Below, in pieces: positions 1 to 12,203 of a DNA stretch of 64,000 bases; the first letter of the stretch is position 1, and every line of letters starts with the position of its first letter. The stretch comes from Tigriopus japonicus (Eukaryota; Arthropoda; Copepoda; Harpacticoida; Harpacticidae). The position numbers were made by a program, and so were the translations under genes. Location of the stretch: the NCBI GenBank assembly GCA_010645155.1, contig CM021320.1, forward strand, positions 8,328,556 to 8,392,555, in the 5' to 3' direction. Under the pieces are notes generated by a model, which saw only the letters and a program-made list of their open reading frames with translations, searched no databases and had not been told where the DNA came from.

Positions 1-1940
1 ACATTCGGGTTTTTCAAGGGTGCTGACTCATCCTGTAGTTCCGTCGGTGAAGCGTCTTCGACGGGTTGGGCCCAAGACGTGGGTTCCACAGCCGTGACGT
101 CATCTCCGGACGGATGGGCTTCAGCGTTCGGGGAATCAGACATTCTTGGGGAATCCGACGTAATCTTTCGTGGGAAATCAGTTCTGGAACATCAATCCAG
201 TATTTTTCATCAATATTTCTGGCCAGTAATCTCTCCTTGTCAAGAGCAACACTAGCAAAACTCAAATTAAATCTCCACGACGTAATCGTGAGTGTGTACT
301 CCTGACCTAGGAAGTACCGAACTCGTCAAGTTAAACTTCGCCTTTAAGAAGATGAACTTGCACGTAATTTGGCAGTCTGCTCATCGACAGAGTACCAGGG
401 ATCGAAAAATAACCTTTATTTATATAGGCTGTCTTGCTTTTGGAACCTCTCGATGGACGGCCCGCAGACAATTATATACTCTGATCCCAATATTTTGTCA
501 AAAAAATATTCTGTAGACATCTAGAAATTTGTCAAGCTCAAGGAGGGTTGTATCCCAGGATTTACACTTGGTTTCGATGCCCACCCACTTGGGGCGGGAA
601 ATGATTGACCAAGTCCTTGTTGGGAAGGCACCCAAAATGAGAAACTGCCGACCGCAGTCCGTTTCTCAATCCTTAAAATTCTTCACAAAATCCCAGACAA
701 AATCCAAAAATATTAGTCACATCCGTTAACTTAGCAGTAAATCGTCTAAAGTTCAGCCTAATCCGGCTCGAAGGACCATGTAGCGATTACCCTAAGCTAA
801 TGATATGCCTAAATACTAATGGAAATATTCTTAGTTAGGAAATAAGACACTTACACGTTGTTTCGTGGTTGGCGTTCTCTAACCGACTCGCTGCCGGAAG
901 AGGAAGTTTATTTCATTGAGGTTTTGTGATTATACTTACTGCCTTGCTGCCCGGGGATGATGGCAGGCAGACCAACCGCACGTTCCGCTGAACACTCCAC
1001 GCTATTAGGGTTGCGACATTTCCCACATTTTGGACGATGCTCGGTGGTCAAATGAAAAGAGTGGAAAGTTCAAATGTCCAATTTGGCCTTCAAGTTATTG
1101 GCTCATTTAATGTATTAAGTGTAAGTTTCTTATGCTGAATTGACTTATTCTTGCTTAGATTTCGTCAAGTGACGTTTATTTTGGAGAGAAAGTTTGTAGA
1201 ATGTTATTCTAAAAATGTTTTTAACCAATATTTTTCGAATTACTATTTTTGGACACTTTTGGACACTCCTATTTTTGGACAGCCTTATTTTTGGACACTT
1301 TTGGACACCTTTTGGACAGGGGTGGACAAAATGTCCAAAATTCAAATGCCCACCCTGCTATCAGACGATGACGATTTTTCTCTTTCCGTTTTTCCTAGAC
1401 GCTTTATGGTCAGGAACGGGCTGTGTTTCGACTCAAGCGCCATGGAGAAAAGTAAACGATTTTTTTAACTAAAAACATTTCCGAATAAACAGGCTTTCCA
1501 TGCTTTGGACGTAAAAAAATCGTCAAATGGAATGTTTACTAGAACCTTTTCCATGACCTTGCCCAATGTTCAGAGTCTTAAATTGCAAACTTTCAAGTTG
1601 GGTTTTGAGCAGAAAAATATAAATTGGAAGCATCAACCCATTTTACAGCACATTAGGTTGACCTCTTGAAAAACGCAAACGTTCTGCTTCAGAGTAAGAT
1701 GCGGAGGCACTGGATTGAGCGTCAGCTTGTTGAGGCTTCCGTCTGTTTGGAAATGTTGAAAACGGCGCCCAAAAGGGAATCAGCCAATCACATGATGCAA
1801 ATTGAATAACGTCATTGACGCCGGTCTCAACCTCCCCCGTCTCTCACTGGAGCGTCTCTAGTTTTTCCAACTCGGCACAATATATGTAACCCTATTTTTA
1901 TCATCTACCTCTACCAAACTGTATTTGTATTGTATGTCAA
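1..1940. other. Intergenic, no gene recognised
   Basis: Open frames here are short (about 105 codons or fewer) and lack recognisable domains, splice context or family motifs. The only structure seen is the TTTTGGACA-rich stretch listed separately. A distal exon of a gene lying outside the window cannot be excluded. Confidence 0.5.
1246..1345. repeat. Irregular direct repeats of TTTTTGGACA
   Basis: The motif TTTTGGACA recurs about seven times with irregular spacing, sometimes extended to TTTTTGGACACTTTTGGACAC. In translation the minus strand gives a pseudo-repetitive QKCPKI pattern, which is simply the repeat read in frame and not evidence for a protein. Confidence 0.7.
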
Positions 1941-2227
1941 TAGCTGAGTTTATATACCCTGTGACAACTTGAGTTGTGACAGAAATTTTTCGCTACCACC
2001 CGCCATTGACTTCAATTGCAAACTCGAAAGTACATAAGTTAGGGCAAGAAATCCTGTGGCAAAAGTTATGAAAGAGTTTTGCGACAGGGTTTATAAGCTT
2101 AGCTTTCTTTGAACGATTTCTTGTGGCAGCTTACGTACTTTCTTGTTTGCAAATGAAACCAACGGCGTGTGGTAACGTAAAATTTCTGTAACAACTCAAG
2201 TTGTCACAGGGTAAATAAACTCAGCTA
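1941..2227. mobile_element. Palindromic MITE with ~45-bp terminal inverted repeats
   Basis: The left end (TAGCTGAGTTTAT, then CCCTGTGACAACTTGAGTTG) is mirrored at the right end (CAACTCAAGTTGTCACAGGG, then ATAAACTCAGCTA). The interior also pairs partly, for example a GCAAGAAA/TTTCTTG segment. There is no coding capacity in about 287 bp. TA at both borders fits a Tc1/mariner-type TA target duplication, but a larger palindrome would look the same. The class is inferred from size and termini only. Confidence 0.8.
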
Positions 2228-4640
2228 ATGTCCTCTTCATTTCTTTCACGTGCACTGAAACGTATTCTAGTCATCTCACTGTGATATCACAATATTTTTT
2301 TGTGTATTGTAACGTTTTTAACATTTGACATGTCACTGACACGTATGTGATAACACAAAAATATATTTATATTGTTTATTCATACATTTTTTAAATCTAT
2401 TTTACCACTTGACATGACCTTTAATAAACGTATTACTATTTTCCTTACGACATTCAACATATAACGATGACAAACTTGATGATTTGAGATCCTTAGTGAA
2501 ATTCCTACATTCGGACAAATTGGAAAAACACGAGTGAAATAGTTTGCTCTTTAGTTCCAAGTTTCTATCGTAATTTATTTTCCAATCATCCGGACTTTGG
2601 AATAATGTAATCAGTTCTGAAATTCTTTAGTCCAAAGATAATTTAAATTCCAAACAAAACGGCAAACTTTGAGCTCACACTTCTTAAATCCGACCTCAAT
2701 TTGATCCTCATTATCCGAAAGATGATGCTTACTCAGAATGCTTACAGTAAGGCCAATTTTGTTGTGTGGAACACATATAGCCTCCGGCTCCTCCCCTGTT
2801 TTTTCATTGATTCATGTCCTTCATTGTTGAGGCTTTGGACTCTCTAGTTGAGGTGAAGGTTTCCTCTGGCTCTGTTCCTGTGGCGTGGAACAAACGAACC
2901 ATCGTCAAGTTTCACCGAAAAGCGCTCGATAGAGGCGCGTTTGCAGAGAAGCCTTGAGAGCTTTGTTCAGTTCCAGAAGACGAGCCGTTCGTTCATGAAG
3001 GGTCTTTGGAGCTCAACACATTATCTGTGACAGTGGCTAATTCGATTTTGAAAGTCAAGTGCATCTCTTGGGTTACAAACTGACCACCTGCTTTAGTACT
3101 CTTCGGAATGGAACACTCATGTTGGTCTTTGTTCAATCTTTTCCATAAACCATTTTCCATTTGAACGACTAATATCGACAATTCGGTTTCAAACATGATT
3201 TTTGGATGGAGAGAGAATAACGGTAAGAAAAATGGGGTCATATGGTCCTAAGCTGTACTCTGAATGTCTCTTCTAAATGATATGGTCATCATTGATAAGT
3301 TGGGAAATGTTACTGTATATTCAATACATCGATATTCGACGAGTTTCTCAAAATCTTCGTAACTTTCGGCTTAATGTTCCAATTGGGTATTATCTCTCAA
3401 ACACGTGAGAACAGTAAAGAGATTTCCTGTCTTTACGCTCCTTTTTCCTTTCTTAAAATTTCATAAGATATGGCAACTTCATAATAGGAGTTCCTTTCAA
3501 GAACCACGCAAATATGAACCTCACAATGTAAGGAACCTGAAAAGTGTATCATGCATTGGGAAAGAGCTTTGTTCACTCATGCAAATTGAGCACGATTAGT
3601 TTCTACCTATAGTGGTGAAATGGTGATACGTATTTTTTCATATTTAGCCCCCATCTTGATCGACCTTGCCTTCATTGAATCAAAATAAATGGCACCGTAA
3701 AATACGGTATTAAAACGTTCACTTTTTGTTCTGACTTCATTATTATACGGGCGTATTTATGACAATAGCAACTAAACTTGTATTCATGTCAATTTGCCAT
3801 TTTTCCACATATTATAAGATTGTGTGGTGCCATCTATGTTCCAAACCGCGTCTTCCTTGTCCAAACTTATTAACATAACACTTTCATGCGAAGCTCCTTT
3901 ATAATCACTTGACGGACATGCTTTTACAAAGCAAATTTCAACGATGGAAGAACATAGGACAGGTATTTCGTAAAAAATACGTTGTTTTGGCATCTCAAGA
4001 CCAACTTGTTGAGCATTGTTGAGATGTAGCCATTTCTTATATTTTTTTCAGAATAAGCAAAACTCTATTCATGTCGTATTCAAAGTTTCCTTTCACTTAA
4101 CTAAATTCTTTTGGACTTGGACATAAAATGAACAATCTACTTATTGCATGTGGGATGCTTTTGATCAATGCCTCAACGGATTTGCGACAGACCGCAAGTA
4201 ATCTACCAAAAATGCAATTCTTGGTTGGGAGCCCATTTTTGCTTCTCGCCTCAAAAAGATTAGCAAATGGCTTATTATGTGCTTTTGAACTCATTGCTGA
4301 GGATCACGCTCAAAAAAGACAAAATTAGAATCGAGTGTTCATGATTGCTGTCATGCAAATTCACATCCAACCGACAAGGCACAATTACTCAGAAAGATCT
4401 TCTTTGCTTGGAACAGCTAATTCAGAACACAACCTCGAGAACATTGATTTTGATTTGCTCAAGAAGAAAGTAGGTTATTTCTTCCTAGAATTCATTGTTC
4501 TCATCATTAGACTTCTTGTCCAAATAATTCAATAACTCTTGATTAAATACTATACAACTCGGAGAAAGTTGGTCTAAGCAAACTTTCCACTTTCAGATTT
4601 CATTCGTTATTTACTGAATTCGACATCGAGTAAGGACTAC
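2228..4640. other. Intergenic region upstream of the GPCR, no gene recognised
   Basis: Nothing beyond short random open frames is seen. The last few hundred bases should hold the GPCR promoter and 5' UTR, but no convincing TATA box or initiator was identified. An upstream non-coding exon is possible. Confidence 0.45.
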
Positions 4641-7600
4641 ATGGACCAAGTAGAATGGACGTCTGTGGCCAGTTTAAGAAACGACTCAGCTCTGGACAAC
4701 ACTCCCATTGGATTGGTGGCCATGAGCCACAACAACTTCACCAAAATCATCGACTCTGTTTTATCTCGCAGTCCTAACACGACATTTCATTACTTCGAAG
4801 AAACCATCGCGGAAATGAAAGACAAACTCAATTATCATCAACAACCGTGTCCAAACTCATCAGGGGCCACATTGGAAGAACAATCCGTGGCTCTTTCGGT
4901 CGAGTTCATCTTCGGAGTGATCCTTCAAGTGATGGTGGGAGGATTTGGCATAATGGGCAATGTCTGTGCCATCGGAGTAATCCTGAAAAGTAGCAAGCTG
5001 AAGAGTGTCTTCAATTATATCTTGGTGTGCAGCCTTGTCATTCACACGGGCTTTATTTTGTCGGCTTTGACCATCGAAGTGTACAAGAAGGTGGGCGGAA
5101 AGACCTTTGGCGAGATCTTCTGTCACTTCTTGTACGCGTTTCGACCCATGTTATTGCATTCAACTACGTTTCTCACCGTATTGATGGCTCGAGAAAGGCT
5201 CCGAGCAATTCAAGACCCGATCGCCTACCGAAATGATTGCTTGTCTCGAAACGAATGGGTTAAACCATTGATCTATTCGCTCAATAGTCTGCTTGTGGCT
5301 GGCATCTTTGTGATTCCATTGTTTTGGGAGTCGGAAGTTAAAGGTGTCCGGACCATTCGACATGTGTCATGGAACTCGACTCATGATATGGAGGTAAGGG
5401 CTTTGAATTACTCTTTACTTGAATTTGGTTGAGCAAAAAGTGCGTGCATTTAAGGACCCCTCGAAAGTGGACAAAATCAGGTCACATGTTAACTGCATTA
5501 ATTCAAATACCTCAAGTATGCCAGAATAGAGCTGTTTAACGGTACTTAGGTGCATTTTAAATTTTCCTGAAAGTAAACTCTCGTACCATTAAACTGACTT
5601 TTTTTTTAGTATGCTTGAACACTTTGAGTCAGGGTAGTTATTGTGCGACCTATTGTGGGGATATAACTGTGGTTGGGTTGAAGAGCAACTAATAATTTAA
5701 ATGAGCTATTAAAAGCGCAGAGACTGAGCTGAAAGTATATTTGAAGACTTTTTATGAGACTGGATTTTCGTATACTTTATTTTTCATTTTTGTTGAAATT
5801 GATTGCATAACTTTATCTTTCAATCAAACAACACATCATTCAGTTATTAGCACAATAAATATCGAATTTATGGAGGTCTATGTAAAAGCTAGAAGTGAGT
5901 TAGCAATTTGCAAAAAATAACTTCATTTCAATTTGTCTTTTGTTCAAATGAATCTGTGTGTTTTGTCGATCTATAATTATGGTTCTGACTTTGATTCATT
6001 TTGTTGTGGTCTTTCAAATTTATTAATGCCTTGGTTTTTAGAAAAAAGGTCTTCAAAAATTTGGAACTCTTTCGAGTGCTCTTATTTTCTTTCATGGGAT
6101 AGTGGCTTTTACGATCTGAAAGGCTAAAATTGCTTGTAACATGACGCAATCTCGTGTAGAAAACCATGGAAATTTCAAGCTCATCATTCGAGTTTTGAAC
6201 GTGTCGAATTCCTTTGAAAGCATCGTTTCACATAAATTATGATTAAGCAAAGCTGAAAAGAGATCCAAAGCCATTTCATTTGGAATTAAAATCTTGCAAA
6301 CATCTTAACACCTTACCTTGTCCATCAGTAGTCATCATACCGGGCAGCAGAAATAGGTCACAAGGTAAAAAGGTCACGGTAAATAGGTCACAGTAAAAAG
6401 GGCATTGTAAAACGGTGACGGTAAAGGGGTCACAAGGTAAAATGGTCACAGACCCACGCAGTTCCGGAGGTAGCCAAGGGGGTGAACCCCCCGGACCCTG
6501 ATATCTTCCTTGGTTGAAGATTGTCTCATGGTACCCTAAGATTCACCGCTTGGAACACAATTATGCCAAGGCAAAGGTCCTATAAGTCAACAGGAAGTCA
6601 TTCCCAACAGTTTCTAGGACAATGGCCCCAACCTGCTTTGGATCCGGTGGACCATTCAGGAGGGTGTTCCCGCACTCCTCTGAAGTAAAAAATTACACCC
6701 TTCTTTTGATTCTGCCCATGGGCTTTTGAGAAATTCCGGTAGCAACGCAATAGTATCCATAGAAAAGTGATTTTTTCACCGTGACCTTTTTACCATGTTA
6801 CCTTTTCACCGTGACTGTTTCATCAAATAATCTTATTACTGTGACCTTTTTTCCTCGTGACCGTTTCACTGGGACCTTTTTATGTGTGACCGTTTTGTTT
6901 GTGACCTTTTTGTGTTTTGTGTTTGTGACATACAATCCTTCATACCAATCACATGGAATTGTACATCCCCTTACATGTATGATCTCCACGTATTTCTCAC
7001 TTCCCGGATTTTTATTGACTTTAATCAGACCTCAGTGGTGTTCTAACAATTGGTGGCGGTAAAATGACTCATTCATTCTTTTTTGTAGCTTTCGGCTTTT
7101 TCTTTCTGCACTTTCAACTTGCCTCTCTTCAAAATGCTATCATGGAAGTTAATATTAATTACTTCTACTGACGTTAACTCCACAAACACCATCTTATAGT
7201 TGATGCTTCAAATGAACAATACCGAACACCTGGGTTCTCGTGGACAATTCTAGCTGACTACCCACTTGCTTGTTAAAAAGATCAAACACGAAAACATGAT
7301 ATTGTCTTGGCTAGTGAGAAAAATGTCTTTCATTATCCATTTGCTAGGGGTTTTGTAGTGGAACTTTATCTGGAGAAACAAAGCAGGATGCAATATAACG
7401 ACCCTCTTCCATTATTAAGTCCTTTCTTTGGACCCAATGTTTTAGTCCCAATGAATGGCTCAGTTCATCTTTTCAATTGAATCCAGCTTAAAGCCTAAAA
7501 ACCTTTAACGCATTAAACCTTTGCTTTTTAGGAATCCACCATATCATATAAGATCGCTGTGACTGCATTCCGCATGGATCATCGGTACATTTTGTGGTAC

Positions 7601-8062
7601 AAGAATATTGCCACGTTCCTCGTCACGCTTTTCATTCCTTTGAATATGCTTATCTACTATAACGTAAACACTTATCGCAGGATTCGTGAACGGAGTCTTC
7701 GAAGGGTGACCACGGTCAGCAACGAGATCATTAAACGCGAGGAAGAGTTCAAGGCACGGTTTCTGTTTGTGATCATCATTATATTCTTTCTGTGTAATAG
7801 CCTCCGGTTTGTCATTAACTTCGAGGAATGTTTGGCGCAACGAGATTACAACTACGCCGAGAAGCACAATTGTCACATCCATCCGTTCTGGTCAATAGTG
7901 ATGAACCACTGTTCTCAATTTCTTATCACGGTGAATGCCAGCCTCGGCTTTGTGATCTATTGTTTCATGTCCAGTGATTTTCGGATGGCTTTCAGACAAG
8001 TCGTGGCCAAAGACACTCAGAGTGAGACCTCTCACACTTTGCAAGACGAGTGTCAAATGTGA
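4641..8062 (+). CDS. Rhodopsin-family GPCR, FMRFamide-receptor-like, two exons
   Basis: A 427-residue seven-transmembrane receptor. Exon 1 is 4641-5393 (251 codons, starting MDQVEW) and ends GAG|GTAAGG. Exon 2 is 7532-8062 after TTTTTAG. The join is phase 0. Hydrophobic segments lie at about 86-115 (with a GIMGN motif), 124-148, 160-185, 206-229, 274-298, 326-348 and 370-396. The extracellular N-terminus has NxS/T sites at N14, N32, N46 and N72. The DRY box is ARERLRAIQ, followed by DPIAYR; the NPxxY region reads NASLGFVIY; the cytoplasmic tail is short and Ser/Thr-rich. This layout, with a long N-terminus and an RxRxxAIxxP-type TM3 end, suits the invertebrate FMRFamide and related peptide-receptor group, so the likely role is sensing a neuropeptide at the plasma membrane through a G protein. 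Oddities: the usual Asp in TM2 is absent, and no Cys is visible between TM4 and TM5 to pair with C161 at the top of TM3. Ligand specificity cannot be read from the sequence. Confidence 0.85.
5394..7531 (+). other. GPCR intron (2.1 kb)
   Basis: Donor GAG|GTAAGG and acceptor TGCTTTTTAG|GAA. It has stops in all frames and no coding segment is seen. The large repeat-armed element at 6345-6935 explains much of its length; the remainder is AT-rich unique-looking sequence. Confidence 0.8.
6345..6935. mobile_element. Element with inverted arrays of GGTCAC/GGTAAA-type short repeats
   Basis: The left arm (about 6345-6450) is a degenerate array of units such as GGTCACGGTAAAAA. The right arm (about 6775-6935) carries the complement (CACCGTGACC, TTTTTACC) in inverted order. 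The middle, about 320 bp, is non-repetitive and relatively GC-rich. Tandem-repeat arms in inverted orientation resemble foldback-type elements. No transposase and no clear target duplication were seen. Confidence 0.6.
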
Positions 8063-8467
8063 CAGTCATCCCACACTCTTTTGTAGTGATGCGAGTTGAG
8101 GGCAAAACCAAAGTTTGTTTTCGACTATCTGCGAGATCTCTATTCAGAGGAAAATTTCTCTTGTGAGTCTCCACGGAAAATTACTAGCCGTCAAACACTT
8201 GCGCTATGAAGTTAAAACAAGTATTCAGTGAATCTTGCGCCATGCTTGTTCCTCCGTCATATCTCAAAGTTTTATCAAATCATTGTCTTTCTACGTATTT
8301 TTCAATGTACCTAGTAAATATATATGTATATATTAGTACAGACAAAATTTCAGGTCAAACCTTGTGAGATTCATTCTTCAACCACTAGGTCACTGGATAA
8401 TGTCTCAGCAAGACATTAAAAAATACCAATTAACGGAACACGAAATGACGACCTTCAGAGCTTGAAT
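8063..8467. other. GPCR 3' flank / probable 3' UTR
   Basis: Follows the stop codon of the receptor. No canonical AATAAA lies close to the stop; ATTAAA near 8414 is a weak candidate signal. Nothing else is recognised. Confidence 0.35.
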
Positions 8468-8945
8468 CAAGAAGTACTGAATTTCTGGAGAGGGAGGCTA
8501 ATGATGAAAATTATGATTTCCCGTCGGATGAGTTGAGACCTTGTTTGCTTTGAGTAGACTTCGTATTTCAATATTCAGTTCAATCGAATGGCGGAGTAAA
8601 AAGTTATCCCTAGCAAGCTAATGTAGTGAAGAGATCTTAGAGTGAATGAGCTCATCCTTTTGTGGTAAAACAATTACCAGAAAATTACCTCATGCATTTT
8701 AGGTAGGATTTGCACTGAAATTTAAGTGAGCATAACTTTTGACTCAGACTAGAGACTAAAAGAAGTCTCGTTGAGAAGTAATCGTTGAGTGAACGATCTC
8801 AACTCCTCTGAAAATTTAAACCCCTATTCTCGGGAACATAAGCAAGGTCTCATTTGAAGAAGAACGTCTTTGATTTGTTCCTGCTGGAAATCCTAATTCT
8901 TCTCGTTAGCCTCCCCAGTTCAGAGAAATTCAATGGCTCTTGTTT
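8468..8945. mobile_element. Foldback element, family FB-A, copy 1 (diverged)
   Basis: An imperfect palindrome. The left arm contains GAAGTACTGAATTTCTGGAG and an AGTTCAATCGAATGGCGGAG block. The right arm carries the inverse (TTCCTGCTGGAAATCCTAAT and TCAGAGAAATTCAATGG). The centre includes TTTTGTGGTAAAACAATTACC. Copies at 14791-15215, 32458-32845, 44925-45385 and 52092-52350 share the same order of blocks, which defines the family. It is non-coding and probably non-autonomous. Confidence 0.7.
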
Positions 8946-9146
8946 GAATAGACAATAAATAACTTTGTTGCTTCCACCCTGCTTTGCTTTTTTATTTGAA
9001 ATTAAAAAAGCTTTGCCAAAGCTTTAAAGGTTGAAAGCTTTGTTTCAAATCTCTATTGACTTCTTGGCCTTCAAATCCTGGAAAAATCGTCCATAGAAGA
9101 CTCTCCTGCTTTGCTTTAAAACCAAACAAGATGTACACCCTATAAC

Positions 9147-9246
9147 CAGGGTCGCCAAATTTTGGTAAAAAGATGCCAAAAAATGCCAAAAAACGAAATC
9201 TGAATTTTTGGTAATGTTGTTAGCACTTTTCACAAGCTTTTTACTC
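9147..9246. mobile_element. Left end of a hAT-like element (CAGGGTCGCCAAATTTTGG)
   Basis: Begins CAGGGTCGCCAAATTTTGG and continues with GCCAAAAAATGCCAAAAAACG, resembling the left end of the complete element at 41225-41864. A matching inverted end (AAATTGGCAACCCT) lies near 10811-10826, so the LINE fragment at 9247-10401 may be nested inside one long element. No target duplication was found, so the outer limits are uncertain. Confidence 0.45.
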
Positions 9247-10401
9247 TTATTTTGACATTTTGGGTGGAGGATTAGCACTAAAGCATGGAGTAAAAAAGAA
9301 AAAATAAAACCACAAAAAACACTCATACACACACATCATCACACACACAACCAACCACTGTTTGTTCACTTCTGGATGTCTTTTGTAAAAGGACCCAGAC
9401 CTGACCAATGCAAGCACTATTTGTTTGAAGACTCGAATTCTCTCCTCCTTCGTAGTGCCCAAAGGGGTCTGGTTCCAATAACACACTGTGCGATGGGTGA
9501 AGGCGAAGAGCTTTGGATTTTTCTTAGCCATGATGTGGTGGAGGCGTTCCTGTCTACCCCCTCTGTTGTCGTGGATTCCTGCTGGTTCGCAAAGCCTCTC
9601 TTTCAGGTGTGGTAGTTGGTATGTTTGCAATTATAACCGAGACAATACCAAACGAAGATATATTTATTAACGAACACAAGAGAGAGAACCTCCATCGAAC
9701 TATCTCGAAGCAACCAACCCCACAACTAGTTATTCCAGTCTCGAAGTCAGAACAATCGATAGGAAAGGCAAGGTAGAGATTGTATGAAATATAGAACATT
9801 ATTAACTTATTACAGTAGTGTTTCTGATTGGTGATCTTTTATCTTGTAAGTTCTAACAAAGTCCTGTACAAGCCTCCTCGTTGAGAGGGTGTCAAGGTCC
9901 AGACTTTCTAACCGATCCTCATATCGAAGCGGTCTCAGGTGTTGCCACCATTGCGTAAATCTTCGCTGGACTCCCTCAACCTTGTCAAAGTCCTTTTTAA
10001 GTCTAGGGGACCAAGAACTAGAGTTACTAAATGCAAGTTTTGGTCGGACAAAAATCTTGAAGAGCTTGACCAAGACTTGGCTCCTTTGGCTTGAATGTTC
10101 GATGTATCATGCCAAGAGTGCGTCTGGCTTTAGACACAGCTACATTGATTTCTTGAGAGCAAGTTAGGTTCTGATCAATTGTTACTCCAAGGTCCACCTC
10201 TGATGACAGCACTTGAAGATCTTTCCCATTCAATTTATACAAAAGTGGAACATCTCCTCTCCCAATTCTGAGAATCTTGCACTTTTTTTTGCATTGAAGG
10301 CCATACCATTGGAATTGGCCCATGTCAAGGCAATCTCGAGATATTTTTCGAGTTCGGATTTTCACATTCATCCGGGACAACTCAGAAGATTTTGGTGTCA
10401 T
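9247..10401 (-). pseudogene. LINE (non-LTR retrotransposon) reverse-transcriptase C-terminal fragment
   Basis: The minus strand encodes, in at least three frames, the thumb/C-terminal part of a CR1/Jockey-type reverse transcriptase. The order is: a block with DLGVTIDQNLTCSQ and KARRTLGMIHRTF (about 10401-10090), a block with LFKIFVRPKLAF and KVEGVQRRFTQW (10073-9810), then a C-terminal block with FAFTHRTVCYWNQTPL (about 9520-9440). The catalytic palm is missing, so this is a dead 5'-truncated or otherwise broken copy. It lies among hAT-like termini, suggesting nesting. The subfamily is not resolvable by eye. Confidence 0.75.
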
Positions 10402-10579
10402 CCAGATATTTTAGAATGCTCGAGCAATTTGCTGGTCGAACACGTTGGGTGCCGGTTGGTACTAAGACAAATGTTGTTAGCAATGCAAGCCATTACATTC
10501 ACACAATTTCTTTGTTATTCCTCTACTTGTACACAAAATATCAAATTCCTCTACGACTCATTTTCTTACATTTTTTCTT

Positions 10580-10830
10580 TCATATTTTGCTAATGATCAA
10601 ATATTTTTGAACCCTGAAATATTCCAGGCCTGCCAAATTGATCTTACTTCCAACCAATATTTCAGTATTTTTGGGGTTGAAAAAAACAAGTCCTTTTGAG
10701 CACTTTCTTACTAACCACAAATTTCCAAGTAACATTTGCATTGCTAAAGCATTGAAATGGTAATCTTTTATTTTCTGACCATGACCTAACTTTGAACTCT
10801 GATCAATACAAATTGGCAACCCTAAACTGA
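10580..10830. mobile_element. Probable right part of a hAT-like element
   Basis: Ends AAATTGGCAACCCT, the inverse of the AGGGTTGCCA-type terminus seen at 16288 and resembling that at 9147. The body is non-coding. Assignment rests on the terminus only. Confidence 0.35.
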
Positions 10831-11471
10831 ACAAATAATCTGGAGTCGAACGTTTGAAAATGGACGTATGCCAATGCCGGGCGTTTTGAACACTCGAGGA
10901 TAAAAAATGCCAATTTTAGCATAAAGAGCATGTCATACACGTGTCAATGCAATCCCGCAAAAATTATCGTACCAAACGACTGGAAAAGTAGGAACAAAAA
11001 GTGTTTAGTCGCGCAACAGACCATTAATGTGTTTATTGTCCATAAATGAAAATTGTAGCAAATTGAAACTGAAAATTGTCAAGATTGGCTTGAACTGGGT
11101 TGATTGTTGGCTCCTGGTGAATATATTGACGAACTTGTTGAACACACATTGGTACTTGAATAGTCAGTAATGGCTTTCGAACTGTAGAAAGCAAGGACTC
11201 GATCCTTCGAACTTCCTGATTGAAATATAAAATAGTCCACCACTTAAATCGATGAAACATGGACGAAAGGAAGGGTATAAGCTGTATAAACCCATTTCTT
11301 GGCATCCCACGGCTTCCTTTGCATCACGAGGTCAGTAAAAACATGATGTCACATCACTTATGAGCATGGTCTGAAGTTTCTCTTATTAAGTCCTTATAAA
11401 CTTCATTTTGTGGCCCACTAACAAACTGTCGATTGACTCTAAATTGATCTCAACAGGTGGAATGAGTTAGA
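10831..11471. other. No feature recognised
   Basis: Short open frames only, for example about 90 codons on the minus strand at 11033-11305 with no family resemblance seen. Confidence 0.4.
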
Positions 11472-12203
11472 TCAGTTGTAAGCTTTATTTTCAAGACCAT
11501 GGACAAGTTTTTGTTGCTTGAGTTTTGGTCGTTTCGTGATGGCAATGAAGCACTCGAAGAACTGCTTTCTGTTGAGAAAATACGCACTTTTCAACTCCAT
11601 GGAATCACAAGAGCCACCCATAAAGGCAAAAAGCCATCTTTGGGTACATTTTTCCAACATTTTGATGGAAGAATACTCGAGTAAAGCAGACGTCCTCATT
11701 TTGTTTCCTAGACCATCATGGCTGACTAAGAATTCAGTCTGACTACGTAGCAACAGATTCAAAACATTTCTGTAGTTCAATACAGAAAGCCGGAGGTAAC
11801 CAACAGTGTCTTTGATTAAGCAAAACAAAAAGTGAACCCTTGGGTAAAACCCTTTGTCTTTATTTCCTAAACTTTTCAGGTTACCAAAAGATCGTTCCAT
11901 AATTTGGAAATCTTTCGGAAAACTTGAATGTCGCATAACGAGTCTGAATTTGGCCACCCTAAGGCAATTTCTATGTCTTGTTGATTTCGAGAAAGCCCGA
12001 AGACATGAGATAAAAAAATAAAAAAGGATGTCAATTTTGAGTGGTACAGGAATTTGAAAAAAATCCTCCGAACTCTCTGTGATCCAGGTGAATGATTTAT
12101 CATAATGGCAGTCATTGCTAACAACCTTCCGCTTCAAATCTTTGCAATGCTGACGTGCGAAGATCATTAACACAGATGGCAAAGAGTACAGGATCAAGCA
12201 CAC
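11472..12203 (-). CDS. Unidentified long open frame beside a LINE fragment
   Basis: A 243-codon open stretch on the minus strand, unusually long for this AT-rich DNA. The first codon of the stretch is not ATG; the first in-frame Met lies a dozen residues in (MIFARQHCKD). The first ~30 codons overlap a LINE reverse-transcriptase fragment in a different frame (12118-12270), so the true 5' part is probably unrelated to this frame. No domain, signal peptide or transmembrane pattern was recognised; it is basic and hydrophobic in patches. It may be a chance frame, a remnant of a transposon protein or an orphan gene. No splice context was identified. Confidence 0.25.
   Translation of the reverse strand: MCLILYSLPSVLMIFARQHCKDLKRKVVSNDCHYDKSFTWITESSEDFFQIPVPLKIDILFYFFISCLRAFSKSTRHRNCLRVAKFRLVMRHSSFPKDFQIMERSFGNLKSLGNKDKGFYPRVHFLFCLIKDTVGYLRLSVLNYRNVLNLLLRSQTEFLVSHDGLGNKMRTSALLEYSSIKMLEKCTQRWLFAFMGGSCDSMELKSAYFLNRKQFFECFIAITKRPKLKQQKLVHGLENKAYN

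Noticed and set aside
1145..1345. Minus-strand ORF with repeated QKCPKI
   Set aside because: The pattern is the translation of a short DNA direct repeat; no coding evidence.
6336..6935. CRISPR-like array from regularly recurring short repeats
   Set aside because: Repeats are degenerate, without uniform spacers, inverted between arms, and lie in a eukaryotic intron.
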